Below, piece by piece: positions 15,975 through 23,453 of a stretch of 50,072 nt of DNA. How positions within the stretch are numbered: position 1 is the first letter of the stretch; each line of letters starts with the position of its first letter. Made by a program: the position numbers and the translations under genes. This stretch comes from Pacificibacter marinus (GTDB lineage Bacteria > Pseudomonadota > Alphaproteobacteria > Rhodobacterales > Rhodobacteraceae): positions 1 to 50,072 of the forward strand of contig NZ_FNZV01000018.1 of assembly GCF_900109555.1 (NCBI RefSeq). The letters are read 5' to 3'. The notes below the pieces were generated by a model that was given only the letters and a program-made list of their open reading frames with translations, was not told the DNA's origin and did not search any database.

Positions 15975-16454
15975 ATGAAGCGTTTGGTTTTTATCGGCGT
16001 ACTTGCGTTGATGCCATCTACAGGTTTTGCGGACGACGCAGTTCTGCCCCCGCAAGAACAGGTTGAGACGTGTTTGATGTCGCAAGCGCAAAGTGGCGGA
16101 CCAAGTATTTCTTGTATTAATGAAGCGCAGGGCAGCTGCATTCAGTTCATATCGGATGCACCGCAAGCGGCTTTGCTGTGTTTTTTGGATGCGCAAAAAG
16201 TATGGACCAACTACATCGGCGCGCGTATGGATTTCGTGCTTGAAAAGGGCGGCGATGATTTGGCTGCCGTGGCGGGAATCGAAGTGAAATTCGATTTATT
16301 GCAAAATAAATTACAATGCCAACGGATGAGCGAACTTACGATGTTGCGTGCTGCGCCGACTGAGCAAACTCAAATAACTGCGGCACGGTGCGACGCTACA
16401 GCAAATGGTTTGGTGTTTGCCAAACTTGTTGCGCAGTCCGAAAACTTAAAGTGA
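15975..16454 (+). CDS. Small secreted cysteine-rich protein (possible DUF1311/LprI-like)
   Basis: A 159-residue protein with a clear signal peptide (MKRLVFIGVLALMPSTGFAD, cleavage near residue 20). The mature part has six cysteines (in VETCLMS, ISCINE, GSCIQF, LLCFLD, LQCQRM, ARCDAT), suggesting three disulfides in the periplasm. The spacing and the CFLDAQKVWTNYIGARMD segment are somewhat like the LprI/DUF1311 lysozyme-inhibitor-type domain, but I am not certain of that family. GAGGGATG precedes the ATG. It is the first gene behind a GGTATACC operator, 36 bp upstream of the RraA-like gene, which puts it in the sugar-acid regulon; its role there is unknown. Confidence 0.8.
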   Translation: MKRLVFIGVLALMPSTGFADDAVLPPQEQVETCLMSQAQSGGPSISCINEAQGSCIQFISDAPQAALLCFLDAQKVWTNYIGARMDFVLEKGGDDLAAVAGIEVKFDLLQNKLQCQRMSELTMLRAAPTEQTQITAARCDATANGLVFAKLVAQSENLK

Positions 16455-16490
16455 TATTTCCCTTAACCCATTAAAAATAAGGATAATCCT

Positions 16491-17189
16491 ATGCTTGAAG
16501 AGCCCCCTCTGTTGAAAGTAAAACGCCCTGCCCAAAGACCGACGCAGGCACAGATTGATGCGTTTCAAAACACCCCAACGGGATTTGTTGCGGATGCAAT
16601 GGATGGGCTTGGCGCAATGGATGCTCAAATCCAAGCTCTCGGTGCAGGTTTTGGTTTGCCCTATGCTGCGGCTGGGCCTGCGTTGACAGCCTATAATGGG
16701 CCGGCTGATGTTTTGGCCGCGCTTGCGGCGCTTAAATTTATACAACCGGGCGATATTTTGGTGTCGAGCGTCAATGGATTTCAAGGCTGCGCAACTGTGG
16801 GCGATCGGATCACTGGCATGGCCAAAAATTGCGGTGCAATTGGGTTTGTCACGGATGGTCCGATGCGCGATTTCGAAGGTGTCGCTAAAGTGGGCTTGCC
16901 CAGTTGGTGTACGGGTCTCAACCCAAATTCGCCCTTTACCAAGGGGCCGGGCACAGTCGGATTTGGCGTCAATATTGGTGGGCGTCAGGTGGAAACAGGC
17001 GACATGATTGTTGCGGACCGCGACGGTGTTGTTGTTGTTCCATTCGCCCAAATTGATGCTGTCATTGCACGGCTTGAGCAGGTGAAAACTCTGGAATATG
17101 CGCTTGATAAAGAGGTCGAAGAGGGTCTGAAGGTGCCGCAAAATATTTTGGATTTGCTTGAAAGTGATCAGACCACATATCACGATTGA
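16491..17189 (+). CDS. RraA-like / 4-hydroxy-4-methyl-2-oxoglutarate aldolase family protein
   Basis: A 232-residue protein of the RraA/HMG-aldolase fold (PF03737). Signatures are FVADAMDGLGAMD near residue 30, the CATVGDRITGMAKNCGAIGFV block and TDGPMRDFEG, where Arg and Asp bind the 2-oxoacid and the divalent metal. HMG-aldolase-type members split or decarboxylate 2-oxo acids to pyruvate; RraA itself inhibits RNase E. In a sugar-acid regulon an aldolase or decarboxylase of a keto acid is the more likely role. AAGGA precedes the ATG at 16491. It is transcribed with the secreted protein upstream and ends at a strong bidirectional terminator. Confidence 0.85.
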   Translation: MLEEPPLLKVKRPAQRPTQAQIDAFQNTPTGFVADAMDGLGAMDAQIQALGAGFGLPYAAAGPALTAYNGPADVLAALAALKFIQPGDILVSSVNGFQGCATVGDRITGMAKNCGAIGFVTDGPMRDFEGVAKVGLPSWCTGLNPNSPFTKGPGTVGFGVNIGGRQVETGDMIVADRDGVVVVPFAQIDAVIARLEQVKTLEYALDKEVEEGLKVPQNILDLLESDQTTYHD

Positions 17190-17203
17190 TATGCTTGATT
17201 GAT

Positions 17204-17240
17204 AAAAGGCCACCCGCGCATATTACGCGGGTGGCCTTTT
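17204..17240. terminator. Strong bidirectional terminator
   Basis: A perfect 15-bp stem, AAAAGGCCACCCGCG (17204-17218) with CGCGGGTGGCCTTTT (17226-17240) and a 7-nt loop, sits between the convergent RraA-like and beta-hydroxyacid dehydrogenase genes. It has A4 on one side and T4 on the other, so it can end transcripts from both directions. Confidence 0.9.
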
Positions 17241-17263
17241 GTTTTTTGTTCAAGGGGTTCGGT

Positions 17264-18187
17264 TTATTTCGCGCCTTTTTTGACGGCCTCGGCCAGTTCA
17301 AAGCCATTCATGCGTGCGACGTGATCTGCAAGATGCGGTACATAATCTGCCCCATGACCTGCGGCTTCCACAGCTGTGTAATAAGATTTCACGGCTTCAC
17401 CAACTGGGTTCAAAGCCCGCACATTTGATGCCATCGCTGAGGCGTAGTGAACGTCTTTTGAGGCATTGGTGATCGAGAATTTATGCACCTCCATGTCGCG
17501 CCCAACAGCGCAGGACATAAACGTATCAAAAAAGCCATTGGACAGACGCGACGCGCCAATCACATCGTTAATGACTTGCGGCGTTAGACCTGATTTGACG
17601 CCAACGCTCAGCGCTTCTGCATAAATCGCCGCATATCCCATGGATATGAAATTCATTATGAGTTTCATCTTATGGGCTGAGCCAACCGGCCCCACGTGAT
17701 TGATGATCCCCGCCCAGCATTCGATCAGCGGTAGAACTTTGGCAAAGGTTGCATCGTCCGCGCCGACCATCGCATCAAGCATCCCTGCTTCGGCTTCTTT
17801 TGGTGTACGCCCCAAAGGCGCGTCGACCATATGCATGCCAGCTGCTTCCAATTCTTGCGCCAGCGTGACTGTCGACGTGGGGTTTGCGGTGCTGGAATCC
17901 ACTACAATCAAGCCGGCTTTGCCACCTGCTAAAATGCCGTCATCGCCGCGAATGGTTGCTTCGACAGAATCACTGTTGGGCAAGCAAAGGTGAATGATAT
18001 CGCACAGAGCAGCCATTTCTTTGGGGCTGTCCACTTCTGTTGCGCCTTTTGCCACCAAGTCATCGATAGGCGTGCGGTTGCTGTTGCCTTTTATGTAAAG
18101 TGTGTAGCCGCCTTTGAGGATATTCGCGGCCATGCCGTGCCCCATTAAGCCGACGCCGATAAAGCCGATTATTGGTTTGGTTTTCAT
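17264..18187 (-). CDS. Beta-hydroxyacid dehydrogenase (3-hydroxyisobutyrate/tartronate semialdehyde reductase family)
   Basis: A 307-residue NAD(P)-dependent enzyme. The N-terminal Rossmann motif is GFIGVGLMGHGMAANI. The substrate loop, normally DAPVSGG in this family, reads VDAPLGRTPKEAEAG here. The catalytic Lys is in GSAHKMKLIMNF near residue 170. The altered loop suggests a substrate other than tartronate semialdehyde. The ATG at 18187 has GGGAGGA upstream. It is the second gene of a leftward pair, 32 bp behind an SDR, under the GGTATACC operator at 19048. It probably interconverts a hydroxy acid and its semialdehyde or keto form in the sugar-acid pathway. Confidence 0.87.
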   Translation of the reverse strand: MKTKPIIGFIGVGLMGHGMAANILKGGYTLYIKGNSNRTPIDDLVAKGATEVDSPKEMAALCDIIHLCLPNSDSVEATIRGDDGILAGGKAGLIVVDSSTANPTSTVTLAQELEAAGMHMVDAPLGRTPKEAEAGMLDAMVGADDATFAKVLPLIECWAGIINHVGPVGSAHKMKLIMNFISMGYAAIYAEALSVGVKSGLTPQVINDVIGASRLSNGFFDTFMSCAVGRDMEVHKFSITNASKDVHYASAMASNVRALNPVGEAVKSYYTAVEAAGHGADYVPHLADHVARMNGFELAEAVKKGAK

Positions 18188-18219
18188 TGTGTGTCCTCCC
18201 ACAGGATTTTGAGCAGTGA

Positions 18220-18981
18220 TTAAAGTGAGGCAGTGATGCCGCCGTCGACGAAAAGAGTGTGTCCGTTGACAAAATTCGATGCATTTGAGGCCAAGAACAC
18301 AGCCGCGCCCACCAGCTCTTCGATTTGTCCCCAGCGCCCTGCAGGGGTACGTTTTTCCAGCCAAGCGCTAAACTCAGGATCGGCAACAAGCGCTGCATTC
18401 AGCGGTGTGTCGAAATATCCTGGCGCGATGGCATTACAGTTTAATCCAAGCTGTGCCCAATCAGTCGCCATGCCTTTGGTCAGATTCGCGACAGCGCCTT
18501 TGGTCGCGGTGTAAGGCGCAATACCGGGGCGGGCGAGAGCGGTTTGAACTGACGCGATATTGATGATTTTACCAGTGCCACGTTTGATCATATGTTTGGC
18601 AACAGCTTGTCCAACGTTGAACACCGAAGTTACATTTGTGCGCATCAATTGGTCGAATTTATCAGCAGGAAATTCGTGCAAAGGCGCGCGAAATTGCATG
18701 CCGGCGTTGTTGATCAAAATATCAATCGGACCATGGTTTTTCTCAAATCCATCAATGGACTGCGCAACACCTGCGTGATCTGTAACATCAAAATTTAGGG
18801 TGTGTGCCGTGTATCCTTTGTTGCGCAGTTTTTGTGCCGCAGCCTCAAGAAGGTCTGTGCCGCGTGCGTTGAGAACGACATGCGCCCCCGCTTCGCACAG
18901 CCCGCGTGCTAAAGCGAATCCGATGCCCATAGAAGAGCCAGTGATGAGAGCTGTTTTGCCGCTAAGATCGAACAGTTTCAT
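18220..18981 (-). CDS. SDR-family dehydrogenase, gluconate 5-dehydrogenase-like
   Basis: An SDR of 253 residues beginning MKLFDLSGKTALITGSSMGI, the typical opening of gluconate 5-dehydrogenase (IdnO/Ga5DH) proteins. It has LINNAGMQFRAPL, the catalytic Ser in NIASVQTALARPG and the Tyr/Lys pair in YTATKGA. The C-terminal segment FVNGHTLFVDGGITASL also fits that group. Such enzymes interconvert an aldonate and its 5-keto form with NADP. It leads a two-gene leftward operon with the beta-hydroxyacid dehydrogenase. Its start lies 66 bp from an 18-bp GGTATACC palindrome shared with the rightward lysE-glcD operon. The actual sugar acid is not certain. Confidence 0.87.
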   Translation of the reverse strand: MKLFDLSGKTALITGSSMGIGFALARGLCEAGAHVVLNARGTDLLEAAAQKLRNKGYTAHTLNFDVTDHAGVAQSIDGFEKNHGPIDILINNAGMQFRAPLHEFPADKFDQLMRTNVTSVFNVGQAVAKHMIKRGTGKIINIASVQTALARPGIAPYTATKGAVANLTKGMATDWAQLGLNCNAIAPGYFDTPLNAALVADPEFSAWLEKRTPAGRWGQIEELVGAAVFLASNASNFVNGHTLFVDGGITASL

Positions 18982-19047
18982 AGAGCTTGAACTTCCTTTG
19001 GTTTGGCTTTTTTGCTTCAATCAACAACTTGGTCTTGATGCTTTTTG

Positions 19048-19065
19048 AAAATGGTATACCATTTT
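19048..19065. promoter_or_regulatory. GGTATACC operator, SDR/lysE divergent region
   Basis: AAAATGGTATACCATTTT is a perfect 18-bp palindrome centred at 19056.5 and the most extended of the six copies. It can control the leftward SDR pair and the rightward lysE-glcD-FAH-denD operon together. Confidence 0.85.
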
Positions 19066-19121
19066 GTCGGTTATGCAAGACATGTACGCCGCGCATCGCG
19101 GCGTCGTGCGGGGGGATACAC

Positions 19122-19220
19122 ATGAAAACACAAAACACAAAGACCGCTCTGGCGCAGCGGCAAGATCAACACGTCATTAATGCCTCTAGAGCACATCGCA
19201 CGGGTCGCGCGGTATGTTGA
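19122..19220 (+). CDS. Possible 32-residue leader peptide overlapping lysE
   Basis: The ATG at 19122 is preceded by GGGGGGAT at ideal distance, better than the ribosome-binding site of lysE itself. The frame reads MKTQNTKTALAQRQDQHVIN then ASRAHRTGRAVC and ends in a TGA that overlaps the lysE start by 7 bases. It is basic, rich in Gln, Arg and Thr, with no membrane segment and no family I know. The arrangement suggests a translated leader whose ribosomes reinitiate at lysE. It could also be only a remnant of a longer lysE N-terminus; the lysE frame upstream is closed by a TAG at 19187. Confidence 0.4.
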   Translation: MKTQNTKTALAQRQDQHVINASRAHRTGRAVC

Positions 19221-19813
19221 TATTTATGGCGGCTGTGTTTTTTCTTATCGTGACCCCAGGGCCTGGTGTTTTGTCGACGGCTGGGGTCGGCGCGGCCTAT
19301 GGTTTTAAAGCGGGATTGCGTTATGTCTTGGGTCTATTCATAGGTACCAACCTCGTGGCACTTACGGCGATAACGGGTATCGCAGCGGTTGTTTTGTCTG
19401 TGCCTGTGGTGCGAACCGTTTTGATGGTGCTGTCGGTCGCGTATCTGACCTATCTGGCGGCAAAGATCGCCTTTGCAGGCTCGAAAATGGCGTTTATCGA
19501 AGCGCGCTCTGCCCCAGGTATCAAGCAAGGACTGCTACTTCAGGCGATTAATCCTAAAGCCTATAGTGTGAACATCGCCTTGTTTTCAGGCTTTGCATTT
19601 GCCCCTGAAAACCTGATCGCTGAAGCAGGACTGAAGCTAGTTATCATCGCGCTGATTTGGGCCCCGATTCATCTAGGTTGGCTTTATTTTGGTGTGGCGG
19701 TGCATCGATTGGATTTGGCTGAACGCACACAGCGCAAAATCAACTACGCCATGGCATTGTCCATGATGTTGGTGGTTGGGCTTGCGGTTTTTTCGATGAT
19801 CAGGGGCGTTTAA
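19214..19813 (+). CDS. LysE-family small-molecule exporter
   Basis: A 199-residue membrane protein of the LysE/RhtB family with about six hydrophobic spans. The signature FLIVTPGPGVLS follows directly after the start, then GFKAGLRYVLGLFIGTNL. The conserved INPKAYSVNIALFSGF segment is near residue 110. It is slightly short at the N-terminus compared with relatives that carry a few residues before the first span. The ATG at 19214 has no good ribosome-binding site and overlaps a 32-codon upstream frame, so translation may be coupled. Exporters of this family release amino acids or related hydrophilic metabolites. In this catabolic operon it may relieve accumulation of an intermediate; that is inference. 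Confidence 0.88.
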   Translation: MLIFMAAVFFLIVTPGPGVLSTAGVGAAYGFKAGLRYVLGLFIGTNLVALTAITGIAAVVLSVPVVRTVLMVLSVAYLTYLAAKIAFAGSKMAFIEARSAPGIKQGLLLQAINPKAYSVNIALFSGFAFAPENLIAEAGLKLVIIALIWAPIHLGWLYFGVAVHRLDLAERTQRKINYAMALSMMLVVGLAVFSMIRGV

Positions 19814-19850
19814 TGCCTGCGATATCGTTTCCCATTTCAAGGAATATCAC

Positions 19851-21236
19851 ATGACAATTCAATCAGCTTTGAAAGCGCTCGAGCGGCTTTTGGGGGACCG
19901 TTTGGTGACGTCTGATGCAGTGCTTGCGCAGCACGGCGAGAATGAAACCTATTTTACAAACACACCTCCTGATGCGGTCATTTTCCCTGAAAATACCGAA
20001 GACGTGTCGCAAATCGTTAAGCTCTGTAACATGCACGCTTGCCCCATCGTGGCTTATGGCGCGGGCACGTCGCTTGAGGCGCAACATTTGGCCGTGCAAG
20101 GCGGTGTCGTGCTTGATTTTTCCAATATGAACAGCGTGCTTGAAGTGCGTGACGAAGACCTGACCGCTGTGGTGCAACCCGGACTGACACGTGAAGATCT
20201 GAACACCTATTTGCGCGATACGGGTTTGTTTTTCTCGGTTGATCCGGGGGCGAATGCCTCGATGGGGGGCATGGCTGCCACGCGCGCATCGGGTACAACA
20301 GCAGTGCGATATGGCACGATGAGCGACAATGTTTTAGCGTTTGAGGTCGTGATGGCGGATGGCACGATCATCCGCACCGGCACAGGCGCGCGCAAAACGG
20401 CGTCGGGTTATGATCTCACGCACCTGCTGATCGGGTCCGAGGGCACGCTTGGTATTATCACCGAGCTTACAGTCAAACTACACGGAATTCCCGAAGCGGT
20501 GTCCGCCGCGACCTGTCGATTTGACAGCGTCGAGGATGCTGTGAATACAGTTATTTTGACCATCCAATCGGGTATTCCAATGGCGCGTATCGAGCTGTTG
20601 GATGATGTGATGGTGCGTGGGTTTAATACCTATTCCAAAAGCGATCTGCCGGAAAAACCACATCTGTTTGTCGAATTTCACGGCTCACCCACTGCTGTGG
20701 CTGAACAAGCCGAAAATTTTGGCGATATCGCTGGGGAATTTTCGGCTGAAGACTTTGCATGGACAACAAAACTTGAAGAACGCACAGCGCTTTGGGCCAT
20801 GCGTCACAAGGCACATTACGCGTCTTGGTCGCTCAATCCGGGCAAGAAATTTTTGGCCACAGATGTGTGTGTTCCAATCTCGCGATTGGCCGAAGCTGTT
20901 GTCAAAGCCAAAGAAGACAGCGTTCGTTTGGGGCTGACATCGACCATTGTTGGTCATGTCGGCGACGGAAACTTTCACTGCGGTGTAGGCGTGGACACAG
21001 ACAACCCTGATGAAATCGCGCGGGTCGAAGAGTTCACCGATAACCTATGCAAATTGGCGCTGCGCCTTGGTGGCACGGTCACCGGCGAGCACGGCATTGG
21101 CGTAGGAAAAATAAAATTCATGGATGCCGAACATGGCGCGGCTGTCCCCTTTATGCGTGCGGTGAAAGCCGCGCTTGATCCCAACAATATTTTGAACCCA
21201 GGCAAGGTCATTCCTACAGCCACGGACAAGAGGTAA
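19851..21236 (+). CDS. FAD-linked 2-hydroxyacid dehydrogenase (GlcD/D-lactate dehydrogenase family)
   Basis: A 461-residue flavoprotein of the vanillyl-alcohol-oxidase type. The FAD-binding domain (about residues 35-215) carries YGAGTSLEAQHLA and DPGANASMGGMAATRASGTT. The C-terminal domain has GHVGDGNFH near residue 370 and GEHGIGVGK near 413, matching D-lactate or D-2-hydroxyglutarate dehydrogenases. It oxidises a D-2-hydroxy acid and passes electrons to the respiratory chain or another acceptor. AAGGA precedes the ATG. It lies between lysE and a FAH-family gene in one operon. Its substrate is probably a hydroxy acid from the pathway, such as D-lactate, glycolate or a deoxy-aldonate; the sequence cannot tell which. 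Confidence 0.88.
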   Translation: MTIQSALKALERLLGDRLVTSDAVLAQHGENETYFTNTPPDAVIFPENTEDVSQIVKLCNMHACPIVAYGAGTSLEAQHLAVQGGVVLDFSNMNSVLEVRDEDLTAVVQPGLTREDLNTYLRDTGLFFSVDPGANASMGGMAATRASGTTAVRYGTMSDNVLAFEVVMADGTIIRTGTGARKTASGYDLTHLLIGSEGTLGIITELTVKLHGIPEAVSAATCRFDSVEDAVNTVILTIQSGIPMARIELLDDVMVRGFNTYSKSDLPEKPHLFVEFHGSPTAVAEQAENFGDIAGEFSAEDFAWTTKLEERTALWAMRHKAHYASWSLNPGKKFLATDVCVPISRLAEAVVKAKEDSVRLGLTSTIVGHVGDGNFHCGVGVDTDNPDEIARVEEFTDNLCKLALRLGGTVTGEHGIGVGKIKFMDAEHGAAVPFMRAVKAALDPNNILNPGKVIPTATDKR

Positions 21237-21240
21237 CACA

Positions 21241-22392
21241 ATGATTCCACATTCAAACCCTAACCCAGACGCCACGTTTGTTGGCCGTGTCTGGCGCCCA
21301 AATGTTGGACCCTGTCTTGTGGTCTTGCGCGCAGATCAGGTGATTGACATCACGTCAAAAGACGCGCCCACCATGCGCGATTTGCTAGAACGTGATGATG
21401 TCGTCAACTTTGTGCGAGCCGCGCAAGGCGACGTGATTGGAACCTTGGCTGATGTGACGCGCGGCTCGGTTGAGGGCGCGGGCGAAGATGTGTTGCATTT
21501 CTTGCCACCGACCGATTTGCAAGCGATCAAAGCCTCTGGCGTGACGTTCGCGGAAAGTATGGTTGAACGGGTGATCGAAGAGCAGGCTGCAGGCAACGCA
21601 GACCATGCCGAAGCGATCCGTAAAAAGGTCAAATCCAGCATTGGCGATAGTCTGTCTGGGATCGTTCCTGGATCTGAAAAAGCGATGGAGGTCAAAGCGA
21701 TCCTGCAAGCAGAAGGCCTGTGGTCGCAGTATTTGGAAGTGGGCATTGGCCCCGATGCCGAAGTGTTCACCAAGTCGCAGCCTATGGGCGCGGTGGGGTG
21801 GGGCGCTAGCGTGGGTCTGCATCCGATGTCGAGCTGGAACAACCCCGAACCCGAAGTGGTTTTGGCCGTGACGTCTGCGGGCAAAGTTGTTGGCGCGACC
21901 TTGGGCAATGACGTGAACTTGCGCGATGTGGAAGGGCGCTCTGCGTTGCTGTTGGGCAAAGCCAAAGACAACAACGCATCGTGTTCGATCGGGCCTTTCG
22001 TACGCTTGTTCGATGATAGCTTTGGCATGGAAGATGTGCAAAACGCTGAGCTGGATCTCAAGATCACAGGCGACGACGGCTTTGTGTTGGATGGTCACTC
22101 GTTCATGAATAAAATCAGTCGCACTCCGCAAAGCATCGTCGATCAAACCGTTGGTCGCCATCATCAATACCCTGATGGGTTCTTCTTGTTCCTCGGTACG
22201 CTGTTTGCACCGGTGCAAGACCGCGACGTCAAAGGGCAAGGTTTCACGCACAAACTGGGCGATGTTGTCACGATCTCTGAGCCAAATTTGGGTGCGTTGC
22301 AAAATACGGTGCGCCTATCAACCCAGTGCCCTCCTTGGACGTTTGGCACGGCCGCACTCATGCGCAATCTTGCAGCCCGTGGGCTGATATAA
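21241..22392 (+). CDS. FAH-family 2-keto-3-deoxy-sugar-acid dehydratase (XylX-like)
   Basis: A 383-residue member of the fumarylacetoacetate hydrolase superfamily, longer than the common 280-residue hydrolases. The C-terminal core has NNPEPEVVLAV with metal-binding Glu residues near 200, followed by GATLGNDVNLRDVEGRSALL. This length and core match the branch containing Caulobacter XylX, which dehydrates 2-keto-3-deoxy-xylonate to 2-oxoglutarate semialdehyde. The IlvD-type dehydratase at 14055 would supply such a substrate. It starts 4 bp after the glcD stop and precedes denD by 21 bp, so it belongs to the same operon. No 2-oxoglutarate semialdehyde dehydrogenase was seen in the window, so that step would have to be elsewhere. 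Confidence 0.82.
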   Translation: MIPHSNPNPDATFVGRVWRPNVGPCLVVLRADQVIDITSKDAPTMRDLLERDDVVNFVRAAQGDVIGTLADVTRGSVEGAGEDVLHFLPPTDLQAIKASGVTFAESMVERVIEEQAAGNADHAEAIRKKVKSSIGDSLSGIVPGSEKAMEVKAILQAEGLWSQYLEVGIGPDAEVFTKSQPMGAVGWGASVGLHPMSSWNNPEPEVVLAVTSAGKVVGATLGNDVNLRDVEGRSALLLGKAKDNNASCSIGPFVRLFDDSFGMEDVQNAELDLKITGDDGFVLDGHSFMNKISRTPQSIVDQTVGRHHQYPDGFFLFLGTLFAPVQDRDVKGQGFTHKLGDVVTISEPNLGALQNTVRLSTQCPPWTFGTAALMRNLAARGLI

Positions 22393-22413
22393 TTCAATGA
22401 AGGAAACGACGTT

Positions 22414-23379
22414 ATGAAAGTTCTTATTCTAGGCGGTGGTGGCTTTGTTGGTCAAAAACTGGCGCGCAGTTTGGTGGCTCGTGGCACCTTGCGCGGGGAA
22501 AACATCAAAACGCTTGTGTTGGCAGATGTTGTCGATCCTGCGGTTGTTGAAGCGCCCTTTGGCGTTGAGGTGGCGACATGCGACATTTCTGATCCAGACC
22601 AAGTCAATCAACTGATTTCCGAAGACGTCGATGTCATCTACCTTTTGGCCGCTATCGTGTCAGGCCAAGCCGAAGAAGATCTCGATTTGGGGATGCGCAT
22701 TAATATGATGGGCACGCTCAATGTGTTGGAGCGTTGCCGCGCTTTGCCTCATGCGCCTGTCGTGGTTTTCACCTCGTCTGTTGCGTGTTTTGGTGGCGAT
22801 TTGCCTGACGTGATCACCGATCAAACCTTGCTCAATCCGCAGACGTCTTATGGCGCGCAAAAGGCGATTGGCGAGCTGTTGATCAACGATTATTCCCGTC
22901 GTGGTTTGATTGATGGACGCGGCTTTCGGTTGCCAACGATTTCTGTGCGCCCCGGTAAACCAAATCGCGCGGCTTCTGGGTTTATGTCGTCGATCTTTCG
23001 CGAGCCGCTTAATGGCATGACATCCAACTGCCCTGTAAGCCGTGATTTCCCGCATTTTTACCTGTCACCGCGCAAGTGTATTGAAAACCTTATTAAAGGT
23101 GCTGAAATCTCTGCTGAAGACTTTGGTCAAAATCGTTGCATGACCATGCCGGGACAAAATTTGACCATTGGGGCAATGATCGATGCGATGACGGCTGTCG
23201 CAGGGCCAGAGCCAGAAAAATTGATCACATATGAGACGGATGAGGATGTGTGGGCGATTGCCAAAGGCTGGCAGTTCACTTTCAAAACTGACAAAGCGCG
23301 CGCACTGGGTTTGACCGCTGATGAAAGCTTTGAAGAGAACATTCGGTACTATATCGAAGATGATCAACCAAACGCTTGA
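22414..23379 (+). CDS. denD: D-erythronate dehydrogenase
   Basis: A 321-residue protein of the NAD-dependent epimerase/dehydratase (extended SDR) fold. It has ILGGGGFVGQKLARSL at the N-terminus, the catalytic Ser-Tyr-Lys set in FTSSVACFGG and SYGAQKAIGELL, and then the subgroup hallmark RLPTISVRPGKPNRAASGFM. This matches the DenD group, which oxidises D-erythronate to 2-oxo-D-erythronate with NAD. AAGGAAA lies upstream of the ATG. It is the last gene before a strong terminator and 3.3 kb from ltnD-otnKCI, which would take its product on to dihydroxyacetone phosphate. Confidence 0.88.
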   Translation: MKVLILGGGGFVGQKLARSLVARGTLRGENIKTLVLADVVDPAVVEAPFGVEVATCDISDPDQVNQLISEDVDVIYLLAAIVSGQAEEDLDLGMRINMMGTLNVLERCRALPHAPVVVFTSSVACFGGDLPDVITDQTLLNPQTSYGAQKAIGELLINDYSRRGLIDGRGFRLPTISVRPGKPNRAASGFMSSIFREPLNGMTSNCPVSRDFPHFYLSPRKCIENLIKGAEISAEDFGQNRCMTMPGQNLTIGAMIDAMTAVAGPEPEKLITYETDEDVWAIAKGWQFTFKTDKARALGLTADESFEENIRYYIEDDQPNA

Positions 23380-23397
23380 TTGAGCTAAATATATGTC

Positions 23398-23427
23398 AAA
23401 GGGCGCCCGATTGAGGCGCCCTTTTTC
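23398..23427 (+). terminator. Rho-independent terminator after denD
   Basis: AAAGGGCGCC (23398-23407) pairs with GGCGCCCTTT (23415-23424) across a 7-nt loop, followed by TT, giving T5 at the end. It lies between convergent denD and the D-2-hydroxyacid dehydrogenase and may act in both directions. Confidence 0.88.
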
Positions 23428-23453
23428 GTTTTTTAATGTCGGTAACAGCTAGA

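Noticed and set aside
21385-22302. Minus-strand open frame of 305 codons opposite the FAH-family gene
   Set aside because: The translation is rich in His, Arg and Gln with no motif, while the plus-strand frame holds a full conserved enzyme.
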